This document shows, in pieces, positions 1 to 6,037 of a stretch of DNA of 6,134 nt (the first letter of the stretch is position 1; each line of letters begins with the position of its first letter). The translations under genes and the position numbers were made by a program. Source of the DNA: Bacteroidota bacterium (lineage in GTDB: Bacteria; Bacteroidota; Bacteroidia; Flavobacteriales; Flavobacteriaceae); NCBI GenBank assembly GCA_024280815.1, contig JAJRPL010000279.1, forward strand, positions 1 to 6,134, given 5' to 3'. The notes under the pieces were generated by a model, which was not told where the DNA came from, searched no databases, and was given only the letters and a program-made list of their open reading frames with translations.

Positions 1-22
1 ATTCGTGAAAAGAAATAAATTC

Positions 23-670
23 ATGGAAAAAGACTTAAGCAATTACAGAAAAAATTATCAAAAGGACGCTCTGTTAGAAAAGAACACTCCAGAAAATCCG
101 ATAGAATTATTTAGAGATTGGTTTTTAGTTGCTGATCAAGATGATAATGTTCATGAAGCTAATGCTATGAATATATCAACTATTGGTTTAGATGGCTATC
201 CTAAAAATAGAGTTGTTTTATTAAAAAAATTTACTTGGGAAGGTTTTATCTTTTATACCAATTATGCTTCTGAAAAAGGATTGGCTATAGCTGCTCACCC
301 AAATGTTTGTTTATCCTTTTTTTGGCAAGGGCTAGAACGACAAATCATCATCAAAGGTAAAGCAGAAAAACTAGCTGAGAATCTATCTGATGGTTATTTT
401 GAATCAAGGCCAGACGGAAGTAAATTAGGAGCTTGGGCATCCAATCAAAGTCAAATTGTGAACTCTAGAGAAGAATTAGATAACGAATTGAAAAAATATG
501 AAACTCAATTCTGCAATAGTGAAATACCACGACCAAAACATTGGGGCGGTTATCTTATAAAACCTATAAGTATTGAATTTTGGCAAGGCAGACCCAACCG
601 AATGCACGACAGAATACGATATACTCTTGAAGAAGATTTTAACTGGAAAAAAGAACGATTGGCTCCATAA
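23..670 (+). CDS. pdxH: Pyridoxamine/pyridoxine 5'-phosphate oxidase
   Basis: FMN-dependent cytoplasmic enzyme that oxidises pyridoxine 5'-phosphate or pyridoxamine 5'-phosphate to pyridoxal 5'-phosphate, the last step of vitamin B6 synthesis and salvage. The protein is 215 aa from the ATG at 23, a normal length for the family. Family motifs run the whole length: RVVLLK (63-68), FYTNYASEKG (77-86), W101 with LERQ (104-107), the YFESRP block (125-130), GAWASNQS (136-143), WGGY (174-177) and EFWQGRPNRMHDR (185-197), with R193 and H195 at the positions of the substrate-binding Arg/His of the E. coli enzyme. It ends in the characteristic ERLAP. An in-frame GTG at position 5 would add six residues. 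I prefer the ATG because MEKDLSNYRK is the usual N-terminus of Bacteroidota homologues as I remember them. Only four bases precede the GTG, so promoter and upstream neighbour cannot be judged. The identification is firm; only the start is uncertain. Confidence 0.96.
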   Translation: MEKDLSNYRKNYQKDALLEKNTPENPIELFRDWFLVADQDDNVHEANAMNISTIGLDGYPKNRVVLLKKFTWEGFIFYTNYASEKGLAIAAHPNVCLSFFWQGLERQIIIKGKAEKLAENLSDGYFESRPDGSKLGAWASNQSQIVNSREELDNELKKYETQFCNSEIPRPKHWGGYLIKPISIEFWQGRPNRMHDRIRYTLEEDFNWKKERLAP

Positions 671-677
671 CAATCTT

Positions 678-733
678 GTCATTCAGTCCCGAAAATTCTT
701 GAGTAATGAGGAACGAGTGGAGTGAAGAATCTC
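678..733. repeat. Degenerate dispersed intergenic repeat (GTCATTC...GAATCTC type)
   Basis: The stretch opens with GTCATTC (678-684) and closes with GAGGAACGAGTGGAGTGAAG and AATCTC (708-733). Read on the other strand it runs GAGATTCTTCACTCC ... GAATGAC. I recall very similar words (AGATTCTTCACT ... TTCAGAATGAC) repeated many times between genes in flavobacterial genomes. It lies only eight bases after the pdxH stop codon and codes for nothing obvious. Only one copy is in the window, so calling it a repeat rests on recollection of the motif rather than on seeing two copies. Confidence 0.45.
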
Positions 734-800
734 TTAAAGTTTTATCAAAAAAAACAAGATAAAAATACTTTTGATTTTTCTTTACTTATAGATTAATCGT

Positions 801-808
801 TATCTTTG
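801..808 (+). promoter_or_regulatory. Bacteroidota -7 promoter element for sixA-ppx
   Basis: TATCTTTG matches the Bacteroidota -7 consensus TAnnTTTG exactly and ends 22 bases before the ATG of the histidine phosphatase gene, implying a leader of roughly 15-20 bases. The -33 element is poor: the nearest TTTG (770-773) is about 27 bases upstream, wider than the usual spacing of around 20. It would drive the two-gene operon. Confidence 0.5.
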
Positions 809-830
809 AATAATTATTTCATAAGAATAC

Positions 831-1319
831 ATGAAAACACTTTATATAGTTCGTCACGCAAAATCATCATGGGAATATGATGGTATCAAAGACATTGACA
901 GACCACTTAAAAAAAGAGGAATTAACGATGCTTATTTGATTTCTAACGTTTTAAAGAATCAAATTGACTGCCCTAGTGTGTTTGTTTCAAGCTGTGCGAA
1001 TAGAGCGTTGCATACTGCTATGATTTTTAGCTACACCTTTAACTATCCGTTAGCAAACCTTAAAATCAGCAAATCATTGTATAGTTTTAGTGATGGTTAT
1101 TTAATAAAAACGGTAAAAGCTTTAGATGACGGATTTGATTCTGCAATCATATTTAGTCACGATCATGGTATCAATACTTTTGTAAATACTTTTGGAAGCA
1201 AGCCTCTTGCTCATGTTTCTACTTGTGGTGTTATTGGCATTAAATTTAAAAGTAAAAACTGGAAAGACATTAAAAAAGGGGAAACAATTTTAGTAGAATT
1301 CCCTAAGTATCACAAATAA
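831..1319 (+). CDS. SixA-type histidine phosphatase family protein
   Basis: A 162-aa single-domain member of the histidine phosphatase (phosphoglycerate mutase-like) superfamily. Visible motifs are the N-terminal RHA (R8, H9; H9 is the residue that becomes phosphorylated), DRPLKKRG (23-30), the SSCANRALHTA block (53-63) with R58 as the second phosphate-binding arginine, and the second histidine H110 in SHDHG. This block more often reads SPAxRAxxTA, so Cys at 54 is a small variation; the catalytic residues are intact. Size and motifs fit the SixA subgroup. E. coli SixA acts on phosphohistidine in proteins (ArcB, PtsN have been proposed), but the substrate in Bacteroidota is unknown and should not be assumed. 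No signal peptide, so probably cytoplasmic. It is followed after 12 bases by a Ppx/GppA gene on the same strand, so the two are probably co-transcribed. That suggests a role in phosphate or polyphosphate metabolism, which is inference. Confidence 0.9.
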   Translation: MKTLYIVRHAKSSWEYDGIKDIDRPLKKRGINDAYLISNVLKNQIDCPSVFVSSCANRALHTAMIFSYTFNYPLANLKISKSLYSFSDGYLIKTVKALDDGFDSAIIFSHDHGINTFVNTFGSKPLAHVSTCGVIGIKFKSKNWKDIKKGETILVEFPKYHK

Positions 1320-1331
1320 TTTTTTCAAACT

Positions 1332-2228
1332 TTGGAAATAAAAAAATATGCTGCAATTGATATAGGTTCAAACGCTGTGCGTCTCTTAATTTCTAATATT
1401 ATTTTAGAAAAAGGCAAAGAACCACAATATAAAAAATCAGCTTTAGTCAGAGTTCCTATCCGTTTAGGTGCAGATGCATTCGTAAAAGGTAAAATTAGTA
1501 AAGACAATACTGAGCGAATGCTTGATGCTATGAATGCTTTTAAACTATTAATGAAAGTTCATGGAGTTGAGAAATTTAAAGCCTGTGCAACTTCTGCAAT
1601 GAGAGAAGCAAAAAACGGCGAAAAAATTGTAAAAAAAATATTTAATAAGACAGGAATTACTATTGCTATTATTGATGGTAAAAAAGAAGCTGAAATTATT
1701 TTTTCAACAGACTTAAATAAATTGATTGAGAGTGATTCTTCTTATTTATATGTTGATGTTGGTGGTGGTAGTACCGAGTTTACCATTTTTTCTAATAAAA
1801 AAATCATAGCCTCTAAATCATTTAAAATGGGAACAGTTCGCTTGTTAAATAATGACAAAGCAACCAATAAGTTTATTTTTGAAGAAGTTGAAAAATGGGT
1901 CAAACAACACACCAAAAACTTAAAAAGAATAGCCCTTATTGGCTCTGGAGGAAACATCAATAAAGTCTTTAAAATGTCTGGCAGACCTCAAGACAGACCC
2001 TTATCTTATATCTATTTAAAAGCTCACTACGAATTCTTAAAACAGATGACTTATAACCAACGAATTACAGAATTAGGCTTAAATCCTGATAGAGCCGATG
2101 TGATTATACCTGCAACCAAAATCTATATTTCTGCTATGAAGTGGAGTAAAGCAAAACAGATTTATGTGCCTAAAATAGGTCTTTCTGATGGTATTATTAG
2201 AAGTCTTTATTTGGGTAAGTTTGATTAG
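1332..2228 (+). CDS. Ppx/GppA family phosphatase (exopolyphosphatase-like)
   Basis: A 298-aa protein of the Ppx/GppA family in the ASKHA (actin-like ATPase) fold. These enzymes release phosphate from polyphosphate ends or from pppGpp. All family signatures are present: DIGSNAVRLL (10-19), ATSAMREA (86-93), DGKKEAE with the probable catalytic Glu (E119/E121), DVGGGSTEF (142-150), GSGGN (204-208), RADVIIPA (254-261) and GLSDGI (283-288). It consists of the two-lobed catalytic core only and lacks the C-terminal HD-like domain of the long E. coli enzymes. Short forms of about 300 aa are common in Bacteroidota. The start must be the TTG at 1332: an in-frame TAA lies at 1317-1319, no ATG or GTG lies between, and the conserved DIGSN motif begins nine residues in. 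No clear Shine-Dalgarno is seen. It probably shares the transcript of the histidine phosphatase gene 12 bases upstream. Polyphosphate versus pppGpp preference cannot be read from the sequence. Confidence 0.93.
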   Translation: MEIKKYAAIDIGSNAVRLLISNIILEKGKEPQYKKSALVRVPIRLGADAFVKGKISKDNTERMLDAMNAFKLLMKVHGVEKFKACATSAMREAKNGEKIVKKIFNKTGITIAIIDGKKEAEIIFSTDLNKLIESDSSYLYVDVGGGSTEFTIFSNKKIIASKSFKMGTVRLLNNDKATNKFIFEEVEKWVKQHTKNLKRIALIGSGGNINKVFKMSGRPQDRPLSYIYLKAHYEFLKQMTYNQRITELGLNPDRADVIIPATKIYISAMKWSKAKQIYVPKIGLSDGIIRSLYLGKFD

Positions 2229-2301
2229 TGTTTTACCTTTTTGAAATGAAAATATTTTAAGCTTTATTTTTTATTAATAGTTAAAAAACTCATACGATAA
2301 A

Positions 2302-2658
2302 TTAATCTTTTTCTAGCCTTAAAATTTTACTTTTTAAGAGTGTATTCATTTCTTTAATTTCTATAATTCTAGCTTCATATTGAGCAATCAATTTTTCAGA
2401 AAGATTAGTGTTAACAATGCCATTATTAGCACCATGCTCATTTTTTTGATTAAAAACAAGACCTTGCTCTTTTAATAATTCTAACATATCAAAATCTAAC
2501 AATTCACCCAGTTTTGACAATTGTATTAAAGAAGGTTTACTTTTATCGCCTTCAATATTAGAATAGGTTTTTTGAGAAATATTTAAAAATTCTGCTATTT
2601 CTTGCTGAGAAATTCTCTTACTTTCTCTAGCTTTTCTAAGTTTTGAACCTAATTCCAT
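2302..2658 (-). CDS. XRE-family helix-turn-helix regulator with C-terminal coiled coil
   Basis: A 118-aa DNA-binding protein. Residues about 5-62 form an XRE/Cro-type five-helix HTH domain: LRKARESKRISQQEIAEFLN, then ISQKTYSNIEGDKSKPSL, where SQQEIAEFL and ISQKTYSNIE are the two HTH helices and KPSLIQLSKL is the usual fourth helix. After a polar linker (about 66-85, Asn/Gly rich), residues 86-118 carry regularly spaced hydrophobic residues among charged ones, consistent with a coiled coil for dimerisation. There is no peptidase or cupin domain, so it is probably not a LexA- or SurR-like sensor. It converges with the ppx gene (73-bp gap) and diverges from the response regulator (151-bp gap). 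A 14-bp palindrome lies 31 bases before its start codon, which suggests autoregulation. No toxin or antitoxin partner is adjacent. The fold call is firm; target genes are unknown. Confidence 0.88.
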   Translation of the reverse strand: MELGSKLRKARESKRISQQEIAEFLNISQKTYSNIEGDKSKPSLIQLSKLGELLDFDMLELLKEQGLVFNQKNEHGANNGIVNTNLSEKLIAQYEARIIEIKEMNTLLKSKILRLEKD

Positions 2659-2689
2659 AATTGATGAGTATTAACTTTTTGCTAAATTA

Positions 2690-2703
2690 AGTAAAATTTT
2701 ACT
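2690..2703. promoter_or_regulatory. Perfect 14-bp palindrome, candidate operator
   Basis: AGTAAAATTTTACT is a perfect inverted repeat between the divergent XRE and response-regulator genes, 31 bases from the XRE start codon. The dyad extends imperfectly outward (CTAA at 2682-2685, TTAG at 2709-2712, one base out of register). On the minus strand a loose -7 match, TAATTTAG (2682-2689), abuts it, so a bound dimer could block XRE transcription. AT-rich DNA gives palindromes by chance, but 14 perfect bases in a regulatory gap is notable. Binding by the neighbouring XRE protein is inference. Confidence 0.4.
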
Positions 2704-2747
2704 AAAGCTTAGAAATACAAGTATAGGTTTTTTAAAAATTTATGTTT

Positions 2748-2755
2748 TATATTTG
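2748..2755 (+). promoter_or_regulatory. Bacteroidota -7 promoter element for the response regulator
   Basis: TATATTTG matches TAnnTTTG exactly and ends 54 bases before the ATG at 2810, giving a leader of roughly 45-50 bases. No TTG is found at the expected -33 spacing; that position holds a T-run. An AGGAG (2767-2771) lies in the leader but is too far from the ATG to be its ribosome binding site. Confidence 0.45.
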
Positions 2756-2809
2756 GAAAACTAATTAGGAGTACTACAAGACTTTCTATCTAACAATTGC
2801 TAAACACAC

Positions 2810-3490
2810 ATGAACAAAACCATTAACATATTGCTTATTGACGATCACCCTTCAATTTTAGAGTTTTATGAAATGGCACTAGAGCATATAACTACTAACA
2901 AGCCTGAACTTAATTTTAAAATTCAAAAAGCGAGTGATAGTGATAGTGCTTTTGCTATAGTCAAAGAAAGTTTACAAAACGATAAAAAGATTGATATCAT
3001 AATTCTAGATATTAGCTTTAATAAGGCTATAAAAAGTAAATTTATTGATGGTGAAGATTTAGGTATAAAAATAAAACAGTTTTTACCTGATACTAAAATT
3101 TTGGTCAACACCTCTCACAATGACAATTACAGAATGAATGCGATATTACATAATTTAAACCCTCTTGGTTTTTTAGTAAAAGGAGATGTCACCTCAAAAA
3201 TAGTACAAACTGCAATACTAGCTATGTGTAAAGGCATACCCCACTATAGTAAAACGGTACTGCAATTACTACAAAAGAAAAATAAGTTTGAAAATGTACT
3301 TGATAGAATTGACAAACAGATACTACATGAGTTGTCTTTAGGTACTAAAATTAATAAGTTACCGTCCCTAGTTAATTTATCATTGAGCGGAATTAATAAA
3401 AGACGCCGTCATTTAAAAGAAATTTTTAATATTCAAAGCACAGGAAACAAAGAATTGATACAAAAAGCCGAAGAAAAAGGTTTTATTTAG
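2810..3490 (+). CDS. Response regulator, receiver domain plus LuxR-like HTH
   Basis: A 226-aa two-component response regulator of the NarL/LuxR architecture. The receiver domain (about 5-145) has the acidic pair D11/D12 in LLIDDHP, the phosphorylation site D67 in IIILDISF, T101 in LVNTSHND and K124 in GFLVKGD, so every catalytic position is present. The segment after D67 (FNKAIKSKFIDGEDLG) is longer than the usual beta3-alpha3 loop. Residues about 162-226 align with a GerE-type HTH: LDRIDKQILHELSLGTKI at the place of the LTxRExEVL helix, LVNLSLSGINKRRRHLKEIF as the recognition unit, and a final ELIQKAEEKGFI. The helix sequence is divergent, without the TxREREV signature. It should act as a cytoplasmic transcription factor controlled by phosphorylation. 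No histidine kinase is in the window, so the partner is elsewhere or it is an orphan. It diverges from the XRE gene and is closed by a hairpin terminator. Its targets may include the downstream outer-membrane gene, but nothing in the sequence proves this. Confidence 0.9.
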   Translation: MNKTINILLIDDHPSILEFYEMALEHITTNKPELNFKIQKASDSDSAFAIVKESLQNDKKIDIIILDISFNKAIKSKFIDGEDLGIKIKQFLPDTKILVNTSHNDNYRMNAILHNLNPLGFLVKGDVTSKIVQTAILAMCKGIPHYSKTVLQLLQKKNKFENVLDRIDKQILHELSLGTKINKLPSLVNLSLSGINKRRRHLKEIFNIQSTGNKELIQKAEEKGFI

Positions 3491-3511
3491 CCTAGCTAAA
3501 GCCTGTCAATG

Positions 3512-3542
3512 CTAAAAAGTGATGTTTTCACTTACTTTTTAG
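3512..3542 (+). terminator. Probable intrinsic terminator after the response regulator gene
   Basis: A 6-bp stem, AAGTGA (3517-3522) with TCACTT (3528-3533), encloses the 5-base loop TGTTT. An A-run precedes it and a T-run (3536-3540) follows two bases after the stem. The flanking CTAAAA and TTTTAG could pair further across a small bulge. It starts 21 bases after the stop codon of the response regulator and separates it from the outer-membrane gene. The hairpin is AT-rich and short, so moderate strength at most. Confidence 0.5.
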
Positions 3543-3613
3543 GTGTGAAAAAATTCTTTAAGTTGAAAAGGTTTATTTAATTTTAACATTCGTATCTATC
3601 ATTAAATAGTTTT

Positions 3614-3868
3614 ATGATGAAATTCAGAATATGGTTTGCTTTATCTTTTATATCTTTTTTCTCATATTCTCAGTTTAAAATATCTGGTATTGTCAGGGAT
3701 TCTACTAAGGTTATTGAATTTGCAAATGTTTTACTGATAGATAAAAGCAACAAAATAATCTCAGGAACCATAACAGATGAAAAAGGGAAATTTTTGTTAG
3801 AATCTCCAAAAGGAGAGTTCGTTCTGTCAATAAGCTTTTTAGGTTATAAAAAAAAAATCATGTATTGA
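3614..3868 (+). CDS. N-terminal part of a split outer-membrane beta-barrel protein (signal peptide + carboxypeptidase-D-like domain)
   Basis: An 84-aa reading frame that is the front end of the barrel protein encoded from 3865. Residues 1-20 are a Sec signal peptide: a short basic start (MMKFR), a hydrophobic core (IWFALSFISFFS) and a likely cut near YSQ|FKISG. Residues 22-80 are a carboxypeptidase-D regulatory-like beta-sandwich (ISGIVRDS ... FANVLLIDKSNKIISGTITDEKGKFLL ... FLGYK), the domain that usually precedes the plug in Bacteroidota outer-membrane receptors. The frame then meets a run of ten A (3848-3857) and ends at TGA 11 codon positions later than the tyrosine before the run begins to be repetitive, just as the domain's last strand should lead into the plug. 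Either ATG (3614 or 3617) could be the start. A TTG at 3563-3565 with a weak TAACATTC about 20 bases on is the best, but poor, promoter guess. On its own the product would be an exported domain with no membrane part; a full-length protein requires a shift of frame at the A run. Confidence 0.75.
   Translation: MMKFRIWFALSFISFFSYSQFKISGIVRDSTKVIEFANVLLIDKSNKIISGTITDEKGKFLLESPKGEFVLSISFLGYKKKIMY
3848..3857 (+). other. A10 homopolymer at the frame break of the outer-membrane protein gene
   Basis: Ten consecutive A sit exactly where the two halves of the outer-membrane protein fall out of frame. The upstream half reads GYKKKIMY-stop. One extra A (A11), or two fewer (A8), would give an uninterrupted frame reading GYKKKNHVLKINKNM into the plug. 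A -1 ribosomal shift on A-AAA-AAA would do the same. The run could therefore be a phase-variable slippage tract, a site of transcriptional slippage or -1 frameshifting, a true disabling mutation, or a sequencing error in a homopolymer. The sequence alone cannot decide among these. Confidence 0.6.
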
Positions 3869-5973
3869 AGATTAATAAGAATATGTTTTTTCAAAACTTA
3901 ATATTATCTAAAGGAGAAAATAAACTAGATGAAGTTGTCATTAATATTGAAAAGCCACTTATTGAAAGGAAAGTTGATAGGTTAGTTTTTAATGTTAACA
4001 ATTCAGCAATGGTTTTAGGTGGTGACGCTATAGACGTGCTAAAAGTCACTCCAAATGTGCAAATATTAAATGATAAAATTTACCTAATCGGAAAAAGTAG
4101 TGTTAAAATTATGATTGATGACAGAAAAATTCAAATGTCGGGAGAGGATTTAACTAATTTTTTAACATCTATACCTTCTGATATGATATCTAAAATTGAA
4201 ATTATTACCGCCCCTCCTGCAAAATATGATGCTGATGGTAATGGTGGTTTAATAAATATCATTATGAATAAAATAGATAAAAAAGATTCTTTTGCTGCTA
4301 CTATAAGAACAACATATCGTCAATCATTTTATACGACAGGTAGAATAGGGGGTAATTTGTCTACACAATATGGAAAATGGAATACTTCATCTAGTATAAA
4401 TTATTTAAAAGGTTCATATAAAGTTCTTGAGAAACATACGACTTATTATCCTTTGCAAGTTTGGAATCAAAATAATAGAAGGAGAGAGTTTAGGGATCAG
4501 TTGTCAGGAAGGGTTAGTATAGAAAATCAGATTACAGATAAATCTTCATTTGGTTTTATATATTCTGGACTATTAGACAATCCTTCAAATATAGAAAAAG
4601 ATAATGTTTTAATAAAAACAAATACAGGGAATCCAACCGATTTTTTTTCAACCACTAATGCTACCAATAATAAAACCAAGGATTCTCATGCGTTTAATCT
4701 AAATTATAAGTTAAAGTTAGATTCTTTAAATAAATTTATCTCATTTGATTTTAGTCATTTTATTTTCAATAAAGTTACTACAAGGAAGTTTGATGCCGTA
4801 TCATATATTGACAATAATAACAATAATTTATCTTCATTAAATAACGGTAGCTTAAATGTGAAAATTACGACTGCAAATATCGACATAGAGTTGCCATTTA
4901 AGAAAGTGAAGTTTTTAATTGGCTCAAAGTATTCTTTTATTAAAAATCTTAGTGATTTTGATTTTTTTGATATTTCATTAGGCAATCAAAAGAATACATT
5001 TAAATATGAAGAAAGAATTCAAGCCGCATATATCAGTGCAGAGAAAAAAGTTAGTAATTGGAATTTTCAATTAGGTATTAGAGTGGAAAATACGGAGACA
5101 AAAGGAATTTCAACTAAGCCTCATAAATTAAATAGAAACAAATATTTTAAAATTTTTCCAACTGCATATGTTTTGTACAAACAGAATAAAAATAATGTTT
5201 TTTCATTAAATTATTCGAAAAGAATAGGAAGACCAAGCTATTATATGTTAGACCCTTTTAGAGTTTTTCAAAATCAATTTAGTTATATTGAAGGCAACCC
5301 CTTAATCCTACCAGAGTTTATTGATTCATTTGAGCTATCATATACATATAAAAACAATTTAAACACAAAATTCAGTTTTATTTATTTAGAAGATGGAAAA
5401 AGTCAATTTGCAATAATTGATCCCCAAACAAATATTAAAAGATATACTTATGACAATTTTTTTGACATGTATTCATATAATTTTCAATTGAGTTATATGT
5501 TTAAAAAAATAAAATGGCTAAAAATCTACAATTCAATAAGTTACAACCATAAGACAACCAATGTATTTGATAACTCATTCAGTTCAAACATTAAACAATC
5601 TAGTTTTAGTTACTATATGAATAATTCATTTAATCTTAATTCATCTAAAAGTTTTTTAGCTGAAGGGAGTTTTTACTACAGAACCCCAAAGAATATAAAT
5701 GTTTTAAATCTCAAAAGTGTTTACTATATAGACATTGGAGTAAAATATTTACTTTTTGATAAAAATTTACAATTGGCAATTAAATTATCTGACATCTTTA
5801 AATCTAACAGATTTAGAGCATCTATAATTTCAAATAATATTATTTCATTTAATGACAATTATTATGACAATCAATATCTAAGGTTCACAATTTTGTACAA
5901 GTTTGGAAATAAAAAGAACAAGAATAATCATCATAAAACAGGTAATAAGGAAGAAATTAATAGAGTTTTTTAA
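3865..5973 (+). CDS. Outer-membrane beta-barrel family protein (TonB-receptor-like), plug and barrel part of a split gene
   Basis: A 702-aa frame with no signal peptide, continuing the protein begun at 3614. Residues about 15-137 are a TonB-receptor-type plug: KLDEVVINIEKPLIERKVDRLVF, then GGDAIDVLKVTPNVQI, IGKSSVKIMIDDR, LTSIPSDMISKIEIITAPPAKYDADGNGGLINI spread over 20-132. From about 140 to 680 alternating aromatic and polar beta-strands form the barrel, matching the Bacteroidota OMP_b-brl_3 type rather than a SusC. The barrel closes with LRFTILYKFGNK and a basic, Asn/His-rich tail. Together with the upstream half the protein would be about 790 aa, normal for the family. The nominal start is TTG at 3865, overlapping the upstream TGA (TTGA); ATG 3883 is the alternative. 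Neither yields an exportable protein, so expression most likely relies on joining the frames. Ligand unknown: no SusD partner or transport gene is present. The region is visibly AT-richer, with many ATA codons and an Asn run (DNNNNNL near 4810), than the genes to its left. Confidence 0.85.
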   Translation: MKINKNMFFQNLILSKGENKLDEVVINIEKPLIERKVDRLVFNVNNSAMVLGGDAIDVLKVTPNVQILNDKIYLIGKSSVKIMIDDRKIQMSGEDLTNFLTSIPSDMISKIEIITAPPAKYDADGNGGLINIIMNKIDKKDSFAATIRTTYRQSFYTTGRIGGNLSTQYGKWNTSSSINYLKGSYKVLEKHTTYYPLQVWNQNNRRREFRDQLSGRVSIENQITDKSSFGFIYSGLLDNPSNIEKDNVLIKTNTGNPTDFFSTTNATNNKTKDSHAFNLNYKLKLDSLNKFISFDFSHFIFNKVTTRKFDAVSYIDNNNNNLSSLNNGSLNVKITTANIDIELPFKKVKFLIGSKYSFIKNLSDFDFFDISLGNQKNTFKYEERIQAAYISAEKKVSNWNFQLGIRVENTETKGISTKPHKLNRNKYFKIFPTAYVLYKQNKNNVFSLNYSKRIGRPSYYMLDPFRVFQNQFSYIEGNPLILPEFIDSFELSYTYKNNLNTKFSFIYLEDGKSQFAIIDPQTNIKRYTYDNFFDMYSYNFQLSYMFKKIKWLKIYNSISYNHKTTNVFDNSFSSNIKQSSFSYYMNNSFNLNSSKSFLAEGSFYYRTPKNINVLNLKSVYYIDIGVKYLLFDKNLQLAIKLSDIFKSNRFRASIISNNIISFNDNYYDNQYLRFTILYKFGNKKNKNNHHKTGNKEEINRVF

Positions 5974-6037
5974 AGAAAAGTCCGACAACACCTTAATGAC
6001 TTTAAAAATATTGGGTATTAATTAAATTAATATTATT

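Noticed and set aside
5..22. GTG at position 5 as the pdxH start
   Set aside because: It adds six residues (MKRNKF) not typical of the family, while the ATG at 23 gives the usual MEKDLSNYRK start and length.
744..775. Inverted repeat ATCAAAA / TTTTGAT after pdxH followed by T-rich DNA, as a terminator
   Set aside because: The 18-base loop and all-weak stem make a stable hairpin unlikely. A second 7-bp pairing (ATCTTGT 673-679 with ACAAGAT 754-760) is too far apart to be convincing.
2244..2275. Possible bidirectional terminator between the convergent ppx and XRE genes (AAAATA at 2249-2254 with TATTTT at 2265-2270)
   Set aside because: The stem is six A/T pairs with a 10-base loop and an internal mismatch further out; such structures are expected by chance in this AT-rich gap.
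2321..2331. AAAATTTTACT inside the 3' end of the XRE gene, matching half of the candidate operator palindrome
   Set aside because: It lies in coding sequence and is not itself a full palindrome; an 11-base A/T match is plausible by chance.
2302..2658. XRE gene as antitoxin of a toxin-antitoxin pair
   Set aside because: No small toxin-like ORF (HigB/RelE, HipA or similar) is adjacent on the same strand; the neighbours are ppx and a response regulator.
3885..3897. Small hairpin GTTTT-TTC-AAAAC downstream of the A10 run as a frameshift-stimulating structure
   Set aside because: Only five weak pairs and about 28 bases from the slip site, outside the usual spacing. The AGGAG at 3811-3815 upstream is also too far to act as a stimulatory Shine-Dalgarno.
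4755..4985. Minus-strand open frame inside the barrel gene, and similar antisense frames inside pdxH, ppx and the response regulator gene
   Set aside because: They overlap strongly supported genes, have no recognisable domains and show the composition expected of antisense shadows.
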